Source of the DNA: Scedosporium boydii
Taxonomy: Eukaryota > Ascomycota > Sordariomycetes > Microascales > Microascaceae
Assembly: GCA_002221725.1 (NCBI GenBank)
Contig: NJFT01000357.1
Coordinates: 1-26,229 of the forward strand
Direction of reading: 5' to 3'
DNA length: 26,229 bases
Part shown: piece after piece, positions 1 to 9,000 of the stretch
Layout: every line of letters starts with the position of its first letter
Position numbering within the stretch: position 1 is the first letter of the stretch
Program-made: the position numbers and the translations under genes
The notes under the pieces: generated by a model
Database searches by the model: none
What the model was told of the DNA's origin: nothing
The model's input: the letters and a program-made list of their open reading frames with translations, nothing else

Positions 1-2
1 CC

Positions 3-33
3 AAAAAACAAAAAAAAAAAAAAAAAAAAAAAA
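3..33. repeat. A-rich / poly-A tract at window start
   Basis: Nearly pure adenine from position 3, with an uninterrupted run of 24 A at 10-33. It is a simple homopolymer. It could be part of an intergenic low-complexity stretch or the tail of a retroposed element lying outside the window; nothing here decides between these. Confidence 0.8.
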
Positions 34-206
34 GAACAGAACTCAAGACAAACAGAGAAAAAGGAGGGCCAGGGGAAAAAGAAGAAAGGGGAGGCTAGAG
101 TACAGAAAAGAAGGAGAAAACCAGAGGGCCGACAGGCCGAGAGCAAAAGACCAGAGGAAGACGACCAAAAGGGGAGGGGGGAACGCAGGGTTCTTGGAAA
201 TTGTTT

Positions 207-310
207 GATGGTGATGGTGGTGATGGTGATTGTGCAAAATCTCCATACCATGGGAGAGATGCCATGCACTTTTGCAAGACTGCCTGAAGAAGAAGAAGAA
301 GAAGAAGAAG
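207..310. repeat. Trinucleotide microsatellites (GAT/GGT and GAA)
   Basis: Two short microsatellites lie close together: alternating GAT/GGT triplets at 207-230 and about eight GAA triplets at 286-310. The open frames that cross them give only poly-Met/Val or poly-Glu stretches and have no credible gene context, so they are treated as simple repeats. Confidence 0.75.
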
Positions 311-1252
311 AGAGAAATCGAGAAATCAAAGATCAGGAGCACTACACCTGTGGCATAGGTAGATCATATTCTGAGACTAAGTTGTGCCTTCGTACTTTTT
401 ACGATGGCTCCTAACATCTCCAATGCTGCTGCAATGATGTGCAGGAAATGTTGCCAAGGAAGCCTCGCGCGTATTCTTCATGGTTCTTGTCGGAAAGAGC
501 CTCCTCCCTTCCTAACAACTTTGCTCTTTCTCAAACAAACGTTTCGCACTCGGAACACTCCACGTCAAGAATTGCCGATTCCTTTTCGGGAATGGGCGCC
601 AACCCCGGAATGAGACAGGGAATCTACGCTGCTGGTCCTGGTCAATCCAGATTCTGACTCTTCAAGTGCATCCTGCCTTGATACGGATGCGGTATGAGGT
701 AGGGAATCTTTTGAGCCTGAGCGTCAGGAGGCTCAAGATTGATGGGTTATGGCCGCCCGACGCTGTAAGTCGAGGAAGGAAGCCACTTCGCATGTCGTTG
801 GATTAGACTTCCAAGACCAGACAAGATAAGAGTCGAAATATTGTTGGTTGGCCAATCAATTGTGGGATCATTCCACTTGAGGCAGGGGGGGACAGGAACG
901 CTAAAACGCACCAGCTGCAGCCACGGCTAGGTGCGGCACTGCAGCGGAAGTCGTGCCCGATCCCAGGCCCACTTGCTCCAATACCGGCATATTCGCGGTT
1001 CCTTTCCACAACCATTGTCCATTTAGTACTGTCCTGGGAGTACCGGCACAGGCTTTCCTGCTACACGAGGGTCCCTCGATTGACCAGGATTCCAAAGGCT
1101 GAGGTGCGCTGGTCGCTCTGGATTGAGCCTAAAATTGAAGTGAAATGGAAGGCACTTCGCAATAATCCGTATACTCCATCACACCTTCTGGGAGCTGCCT
1201 GGCCTAGCCACAGCAGGAATGCGCATTGGATCGACCATTGAGTGACGTCATT

Positions 1253-1528
1253 TTAACAGAGGGTAGTGTCGTCTGACCGTCTGAGTTGTCCGAGCTTGGC
1301 AAGACGGTTGATCATGGTCTTGGGCAGGCGCCTGCGCTCAAGTATGACCCAATAGGCAAGGAGTTCCTTGCGGGAGGGGAGGTTCCTGGCGTGTTTGGCC
1401 TGACGTACCATCATAGATGTCCGTTGTTTACTGAGATAATCACTGATGACGTTTCGTCGGTCAGCGCGTTTGAGCACATCAACAGGTACACCTCCTTCGA
1501 CGATTTGTCGTAAGTAGTCTTTTGTGTT
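1253..1528 (-). pseudogene. Orphan coding-like last exon, unidentified
   Basis: The minus-strand frame is open for 91 codons before a TAA at 1253-1255. It is preceded by a plausible acceptor (GGTAG) immediately upstream of 1528. The peptide is basic and well mixed, with segments such as VPVDVLKRADRRNVISDYL and ELLAYWVILERRRLPKTMI, which reads like a real helical protein rather than a chance frame. Good donor matches (GTAAGT) occur upstream on the same strand near 1709 and 1763, so a multi-exon gene is possible. No continuous 5' part with a start codon could be built: the candidate upstream frames hit stops. I do not recognise the family. It may be a truncated gene, a relic, or the 3' exon of a gene whose introns I could not resolve. 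Confidence 0.3.
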
Positions 1529-2556
1529 CTACCTTTTCAATTCCAACCCCGTCGTGTAAATCGCTGAACCCTCTGGAGACTGGGAGTATACTGGAAATAT
1601 GTAAAAGGTATGTTTGCGGAGGTTATATGGCTGGATTTTATGTGTGGCCACAATGCCGAAGGAAGCTGCTCGCAGCTAGTTGTATAACGCTTTTTCCTTT
1701 GCATTACTTACATCGGAAGGGACTTCGCTGTCTTTGAGGTTGTCCTCGGTCAGTAGACTTACCTTGGCAGTGGGCACGCATCAATGTGGTTGTTGTGCCT
1801 TGTGCCTTCTCTTGATCGTCCCGAGCACTTCTGAGGAGTGAACTTTGAAACATGGTAACAGGCGTCTCTGCAGAATGGGCCATCACAAAGAGCCGCTTTA
1901 ACATGGTATTACGAGCCTTCCGAATTGGAGGAATTGAATCCCTCCGTCCGTAGCCTCTTTGGAGACGTCTCTTTTCTCGTTCCTCTCTTCCTTCTTTCCT
2001 TGGTAACCACGACTCTTAGATCCCTTGACACGTGGAGCTCTCCCTTGCCCCCGGCTGTGGGTAGTATCGTTGAGTCACATGATATAAGAGGTTGAGAGTT
2101 TCTAGGGCTCCTGTCGACCAAGGTAGCAGTTGTAGGCAATGTCTGCTTCGCTCATCATTTGGGAGCTAACTACTGTAGGTCTAGGACAGCAACTGATCAA
2201 TTGTCGCCATGCAGGACACGGCTGTTTTTGAGCCGAAACATCGGGGACAGTGATATTATTACTCTATTTCCATTTGAGAGCTGGTTCCATATGGGGTATT
2301 ACGATGCAAACGATGGGCTGGAGAGGAAGCGAGCAACGACTGAACTCAAAGCTTGAAGTTGACATCTGCCAGGCACGAGGGAAAATACTTACTATGGCAT
2401 GTGATGAGCATCTTAAAACTTATAAAAATAGACTTATTCCCACATACGTGAATAAAAAACGCACAAATTTCTTAGCCTCCCGTATTTTCTTAAGAGTTAA
2501 ACACCTTCGACTACTAGAGCTGAGCGGAACTACACCGAACCGACAAGATCCACACA
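1529..2556. other. Intergenic region upstream of the membrane protein gene
   Basis: No supported gene. Minus-strand frames at 1704-1904 and 1909-2139 are open but cannot be joined into a convincing product. The right end carries a TATA-like element before the membrane protein start at 2557. Confidence 0.4.
2421..2430 (+). promoter_or_regulatory. TATA-like element
   Basis: TATAAAAATA lies about 130 bp upstream of the ATG at 2557. It sits in AT-rich sequence on the right strand and at a workable distance for a fungal core promoter. The assignment is by motif and position only. Confidence 0.35.
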
Positions 2557-3645
2557 ATGGATACTCAACCTTTCCTTCGCCGTTTCCCTCAGTACAGCCG
2601 TTATAACGTTCTTGTTTTGCTCGTCGTTGCGACGATCCTTACAGCCTTGGTCAATGTAGTTGCCTGGTCCTGCATGCTCGTGCTGGATTTAAAATTTGCA
2701 GGATCCGCAGATCCTGCCATCTTTTCCATACTCGTCGCCAATGTCGTCCCCGCACTCACATTCGGCCTTGTGGCCTACTACATGTCCTCCAAGTCCCTAG
2801 GCTATCTTGTGGCCGTTGGTGCCTTGGTTAGTACCTACGCCTTCCTCATGGGTGCCTTGTGCTGGTATCTTGGGGGATCAGAAGGACAACCCAACCACGC
2901 TGATATGCGCAGCTTGGTTGCCTCGGTACCCAAAGGCCCTGCATTTGTGCACGTCCTCATCATAGAATACTTAGGGGAAAAAATAGATGATGATCCGATT
3001 GACTATGAAGACGTCCGAGGTAATGTTTTTCTTATTTTCTTTATTTTCGCGGGAAGTTCGACATAATATTGACTTTGATTTAATTAGGGATGGCTCACTT
3101 GCTCTTAGGCATATCTCTCCTGATAGTGATCTGGAACGGCATCTTTTTCTCTTTCTACGTGGGCCTTCTACCGATGCCCTAGGGGTGATTTGGAATCTAG
3201 ATCTGCATTGGAGTATGACTAGAATACGGTGTAGCTTTAGGGACGCTCTTGGTGTCCGTTCTTGGCTTCTAATGGAATGTTGCGGGCTTCACATTCGTCA
3301 TTGGCTGGTGCTTTTCAAAGGGCGAAGTGATAAGCTCGGGTATAATACCTACTCCTTTGATTTAAACAAAGGCTGAGTCCCTAGCCCTAGAACAACCTAA
3401 TAGACCGATACCTATTGGAATGCAATGGAAAAGGTTCGGCCAAGTCGTGGAAACACTCCAAGACCCGGGATCGGCTGATCTTGTGATTGGCTCTATACTT
3501 CGGAGTCAACGCCTTGGTGGCATTGGTATTCGACCGAATGGCTGAAGACGGAGTTATAGAATACGTGGTAAATAAATCGCCGTCAAAGGAGCAGAGATGG
3601 TATCTTCGCGCGGCCCCAGGCCTAGCCACTTTAGTTACGCCATAG
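2557..3645 (+). pseudogene. Multi-pass membrane protein, apparently disrupted
   Basis: Exon 2557-3019, intron 3020-3087 (GTAATG...TTAG, 68 nt) and exon 3088-3182 give a 185-aa protein with four hydrophobic segments: NVLVLLVVATILTALVNVV near residue 17, another near 55, another near 80, and LLLGISLLIVIW near 158. Coding-like sequence continues in the same frame past the TAG at 3180-3182. It includes a further membrane segment (VALGTLLVSVLGF, stop, WNVAGFTFVIGWCF), and after a possible 45-nt in-phase intron (GTGATA...AAAG) AESLALEQPNRPIPIG and GQVVETLQDPGSADLVIG. A one-base shift near 3490 then leads to LYFGVNALVALVFDRMAED and a stop at 3643-3645. Several in-frame stops (TAG, TGA, TAA) plus the frameshift suggest a decayed gene of more than 300 codons. 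The 185-aa head could still be expressed. Family not recognised. Confidence 0.5.
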
Positions 3646-3850
3646 TCGAAGGGCCCAAACAGGGAAACCCCGAAACTTCGAAGCCCCTGAGTCCCAACTC
3701 CCTGCTTCCAGCCGCAAAATTTCATATGCGTTGTAGTAGAGAACGTATTGCATAAGGTGAAGGATAATGTTTAAAAAAAAAAAAGAAAATGGTTGAGCGT
3801 AGGGGATCCGGCAAACCTGACATTCTTGCCAAATCAAACTCTACTCCCTG

Positions 3851-5800
3851 TCAAGTGTCAACCACAAACATGCCGGCAATGCTGGCCGACGTCAAAGTGG
3901 CAAACACACCCGAGATCAACGCCGATACAGCAACCTGCGTGACGGTCCCTGTGCGCCCGGGGGCCAGCTGTGACAAAGCCCCCATCTGCACTCCGACGGC
4001 GCTGATGTTGCCGAAGCCGCAGAGGGCGTACATGGCGATGAGGCGTGAGCGCGGTGATAGCGGTGCGTAGGCGGCATTTTGTGTCAATTCGGCGTACTGT
4101 CATCGATGGTTCGATCTGTTAGCTTCGTCGGCGAGACTCGAGATATAGAATTAGATATAGAAAAAAGAGAATAACAGAAAGAGACTGCAATGTATCAGTC
4201 AAAGGTATCCGCTGACAGCTACAAACTCATTGGTGACGACTTTGATCCCAATTAACTGGGCGACTTTGAGAAGATCGCCGTTCCTTTCAACGCCCAGCAG
4301 AAACGCAATAGGATAGAATATATACCCGACGATGAGCTGGACACTGAGGTCGTCGATATTGAGATAGCTGCCCCACCAAGAAAGAAGGCCGTTCGTCAAG
4401 GCGAGGAGGGCAAGGATGCAGAGGACACTGGCAACGACCATGCCGGCAATCTTGATACCCGTCCATGATCCCTTGGCAACGGCGTGGAGCGAGTTGAACG
4501 CCTTGCCTTCTTCGTCCTCCGGAACTCTAATACGACTAACCCCTTTCGTTAGAGGGTCTTCGGTCTCAGGGTAGCGAAGCTTCGAAATCGTAATGGCAGC
4601 CGGAATGCTCATGACGCACGAAGACACGAGCGCCAAAGGATCAATCCCGAGACCAATGTACGCCGAGAGAACGCTCCCAGCAATAGTCGCAAAGCCCGAC
4701 GTCATGACCTGATGCATCTCCGCCGCCGTAAGAAGCGGCAAAAATGCCTTTATCAAGACCGCGGCCTCTCCCTGACCCAGGAACGGGGACGCCGCGGCTG
4801 CCACAGCTTCGGCGCCCGATATTCCCATGAGATAGTAGAACACAGCGGCGAATTTGCCGACGAGCCATTGGATCCAGCCCCAGTGGTGGAGGAGCTGAAT
4901 GAAGGATACGAAGAAAATCATGGGTGGGAGGACGACGATGAGGAACCAGCCTGAGGAGACGGCTGAGGCGCTTGTAAGGAAGGTGGTGGCTTCCCCGGAG
5001 AAGGCGAGGAGGCTTTTAGCTAGGAAGCCGATGAAGTTGAAAATATCGTACTATGCGAGAAGTGTCAGCAATAAATTCGTTAAGAAGTGAATGTGGGCAA
5101 TTATTGGGTTTACGGGGCGGTCATACTCCGGCTTTCGTTCGAAGGACAAAGAGCCCGAGCAGGAACTGACTCAAAATTCCCGTGAGAACAGCCCGCCAAT
5201 TTATCTTTTTGCGATTCCTCGACGTTACCCAGAACATAGTCAGGAAGACAGCCAAACCGAATAAGCTTACGGCCCGGTCAGCGCGAGTGTTGCTCGGCGT
5301 CTCTTCGGTGCCAAATGTGCCCGCCAGGACGACTGCTAGAGTAAGAAATGCGAGGAAAGCCGATCTGTAGCGAGGCTGAATAGAATGAATGGCGGAAGAG
5401 ATCTTCCGAGTTGGGAGCAGCGGAAGAACATTTTGTGCCAGGTTCAAGGGAAAAATCAGGGTGAAGATCCTGATAGAGAGGCCAAGCCAGACTAGGAATG
5501 GGATTAGCCATCCGAGATCATGGCGATGAAGGACAAGACCTGCAATCCACCAGCTGTAGCACATGGAGTATTAGTGAATGTGAGATCCGGTAGAGGGAGT
5601 TGAGACGTATGGAGGGATGTAACCCACCCTGTCATGACCACCCACACGAGGACATAAATGACAGTGGAAAGCGGAGGCCATCGGCGGCGGCGGAGTTGTT
5701 CTCGTCCGGTTCCATCGTCCGTTTGTGCCTCTTCCAACGCCGGTGGAACATCCACCAACTCTCCGTCCTTGGGAGTCTTATCATGAGTGGGATCCATCAT
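3851..5800 (-). CDS. Concentrative nucleoside transporter (CNT family)
   Basis: Model: complement(join(3851..4096, 4217..5050, 5127..5553, 5628..5800)), 559 aa, all junctions in phase. CNT proteins are cation-coupled symporters that import nucleosides across the plasma membrane. The polar N-terminal tail of about 40 residues is followed by many membrane segments. Family hallmarks appear in order: the GYDIFNFIG region, the pore region GQGEAAVLIKAF followed by GFATIAGSVLSAYIG, the FLLGVERNGDLLK segment, the NEFVAY motif, and the C-terminal YALCGFGNISAVGVQMG block. NEFVAY is restored exactly by splicing out 4097-4216, which supports that acceptor although its donor (GTCAGC) is unusual. The donor of the first intron is GTGGGT. 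The start is the first of two adjacent ATGs at 5800. It lies 290 bp downstream of, and co-oriented with, the RdRP-helicase gene. Length is normal for fungal CNTs. Confidence 0.88.
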
Positions 5801-6090
5801 TTTGAGGTCTTGGTTATAAGCGGGTTTCAGGCAAGGCGGCCTTGATTGCTAGGACTAACGCTTTCCTTGCATTTCCCAACATTCTGCACTGACAGATCCT
5901 TTGATTTAAGTAGTACGCTGCAATTGTCATGAAAATACCATGGAGGCATCTCTTCATCACTAATATGCAGGAGGCCAACCACCTAACCGGAAGTAGCCTC
6001 GACGTGATCCGGCTTGCATTATATTGGATCTTAGGGCCATGGGTCAAGGACCTAGTGTATTGTATTTGTATTTCTACTTATCCAATTTAT

Positions 6091-9000
6091 CTACGGCCCC
6101 TGTTGGCCGTCTTCTACTTCAATCACTACGTGGGTAAGGCTATCGTGAAGACGCTTCCACATCTCGGCACTCTCAGGATCCGACGTCCCCTCAGTCAACG
6201 TCCCTCTATGCCCAATGACGATCAGCCCGGCCTTCGCCCGCGTCAACGCAACGTTCATTCTCCTCAAGTCTTTCAGAAAGCCAATCTCCCGATGATCATT
6301 ACATCGTACCGTCACGAAGACGACAATATCCGCCTCACGACCCTGGAAGCCGTCGATGCTGGAGACCTCGACCCCAGAGAATCCAGATGTAAGCCGCTTT
6401 AAGAGGTCCGCCTGGCGCGTGTAGGGCGTCAGTACTGCAATGGATTGTGCATCTTTCGTCACATTCCGTCGTTGCCCTCCATCGTCGATCGTCGGAGAGG
6501 GAGAAGTGAGTAATTTGCAGACGTGGGCACAGAGTTGCGCTTGGCCTTCGTTTTCTTTTGATTTTTGGCCGGGTTTTTCTTTTGCTCCGCACTCGATGAA
6601 GATCATCCTCTTGTAGTCAATCATTGAATGTGGCGAGTCGCCGGATATAAATAGAGGAGAGGAAGCTTGGGGCCATGGAAACTCAGACGCAAACAAGGGT
6701 CGAGAAGCCGGGGAAATACCCGTTTTCAACCTGCCCTCGTAGAATTCATGTGAGCTAAACTCGCATATCTCAGGATGCATTCGGTACTGCGTATCCAACA
6801 TAAGTCGCTGGATCCCGCTGGTGAGGTGGTGGACGTCATCTTGAGTATCTTCGATCTCGTCTCGCGGCGTCCCTCGCTCCTTGTAGAGTCTCTCAAAGAG
6901 AGACACATCAAATCCAACAGCAACCGCATGCTGTTGAACCGTAGGCCTCAACTGGACGTGATCGCCTACCAGTATCGCCTTCCCACAGCCCTTTACCAGC
7001 GGGACCAGAGAAGCAGCTTCCGTCTGCTGAGAGGCTTCATCGATGATGATGATTTCAAAATTCTCCGAGCGTAAGAGCCCAACTCCTGCACCGATGCAGG
7101 TCGTGAATATCATCTTTGATTCTTTCACTTTTTTCCTTGCCTCGTTCATGGCCTTGTAGTCGGAGTGTACTTCTCTTTCAGCCATTGCGTCGCATGTATA
7201 GCCGCGAAGATCTTCTGCTACTTTGCGAACCTGTTCGATCCAATCGTATTAGCATCTATCCAGAGATCTCAAGAAATATTGCCGTTGTTGTTGTTGTTGT
7301 TGAGCCTACCTCGGTGGAGACACGCAATGGAAGTCCGCGTAAGCCACCTGTGGGTGATCGCCCCTTCATACGTTGAATGTATCTCCGCATTGCGTTGTCT
7401 ACGGCGTTGTGTGTCGGGGCAGTCACAAGGATTCTTGCGTTCTTATGAGCTTCTTGCAGGGCACATATGGTTTCCACGATTGTTTCCGTTTTCCCCGTCC
7501 CAGGCGGCCTCCAGAGACACATCAGTGAATGCCCAAGAGCGGCTTGAATGGCAGCGTTTTGGCTGTCATTCAATTTCTCTAAAGGGTTCCATCCATTTCC
7601 AAGGTCGACATCTAGATCGAGACCACTAGACGGCATGCCTAGAATGGAAGATGCCACCTGACAACACTGCTCCCGTTCGGTAGCAAACTGAAGCACAGCG
7701 TCAAAAGTTGTCTTCGTCGTCACAAAGGGACCGCAGTCCTCAAGATCCCAAGAACATTCTTGGAAGAAGGGAGGGAGAGGATGGAAGCACTGGAACCTCG
7801 CGAGTCCTTGCTCCGAATGTGTAACCAAGGCATCAATCCCAACTCTTTTCCCAACTAAGACGTTAGTTGGCAAGCTTGATGCTGTAAAATGAACGTGGGA
7901 GGAACGCTCTGGCGTTCCGCCGGGAGCATCAATGCGAAACGTCACTTCGACAATGGGATATCCATCTTCTTCCTTGTCAGTCGGCCGCAGTTGCAGATAT
8001 CTCCTCGGCTTTTTCGTGGGTTCAGATGCCTCTCCAACGTGATCTAAGGCAATAGCAATCATGTTCTTGACAAAATGATGCGTGACTTCCGGAGCAGCTG
8101 AGAGCACGCGCTCGCTCTCGGGCTCAAGGCAGGCAAGGAGGAGATCCATGACTAGTTCTACCGAGCGAACCGTCAACGAGGCTAACTTCACGAGCTCGGC
8201 GAACTCTCTCATCAGCATCATTCCGTCCGGGACCCTTGCGAGCATCGCTTTGAAAGGTTCGACCACAAATTCGCTCGCGTCGTTTGCGGCCAATATGAAT
8301 GCTCGAAGGATCACCGGAAAATATGCCCTCATAGCAGTTGCCAACTCTTCAGGATACTCGTCGTAGTTGGAAAAGCGTCCGAAACAGATTGCCAGAAATG
8401 AAGCTTTCCGCAAGAAGCCAACCATGGCATCGAGCGTCAGGATCGGGTCGCAGCGAACAAGATGGAGGTTCGCTAGCAAGTGGTCGAAGACGCGAAGCAA
8501 AGTTGACTTGTCATCCAGCTGCGAAAGGGAGTTGAAAACGAGCAAGAAGTCGTCAACTCCTTCCAAGTCTTGCACAACCGAGACGTTATGATGCTTCAAT
8601 ATTTGAACCAGAAACTTCGGGGGGTTGTTCGAGGGCGACAGGATTTCATGCAGTTTCGGTATTGTGTAATCCTTGGCGGTCTCTTGGACCAGAGGCATCC
8701 TCTCGCCGGTCGAGATGTATTCCAGCCAAAGATCAAGGCTTTGCATGGACTTGACGTCTCTGTTGCTGATTATGTAGATTTCCTAGGATGAGTCCACACA
8801 TCATCAGTCTCTCCGCCTCGGGCACTGGACATCGAGGTGCTATATACGGAGTTGCCATGGCTCACCGCTGCAGAAACCTTTGACCTATTTACTCTGCCGA
8901 CATGCCTCTGGAGGCCCTTGCTAAACTTATCCAATGCAATACTTGCACGTATCTCGAAATTAATCCCCGCATCGATAGTTGCTTGTTTCGCCCGTCTCCT

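Larger units (their letters stand above)
1..1252. other. Gene-poor intergenic region
   Basis: No open frame longer than about 100 codons and no recognisable protein signature was found. Several overlapping frames of 60-75 codons on both strands at 400-1100 are not supported by motif, splice or codon logic. Apart from the simple repeats at the left edge, nothing is seen. Confidence 0.5.

Noticed and set aside
1286..1513. Plus-strand open frame of 75 codons
   Set aside because: It overlaps the minus-strand frame at 1253-1528, whose composition is much more protein-like; the plus frame has no splice or start support.
2987..3376. Plus-strand open frame of 129 codons overlapping the membrane protein
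   Set aside because: Out of frame with the spliced membrane protein and without hydrophobic pattern; the coding-like signal lies in the other frame.
3387..3725. Minus-strand open frame of 112 codons
   Set aside because: It is opposite the coding-like plus-strand remnants of the membrane protein gene and shows no motif, so it is treated as a shadow.
8770..8865. A separate end for the RdRP at the stop at 8770
   Set aside because: The last residues before that stop are not RdRP-like, a strong GTGAGC donor precedes them, and removal of 83 nt gives an unbroken in-phase continuation into the helicase exon.
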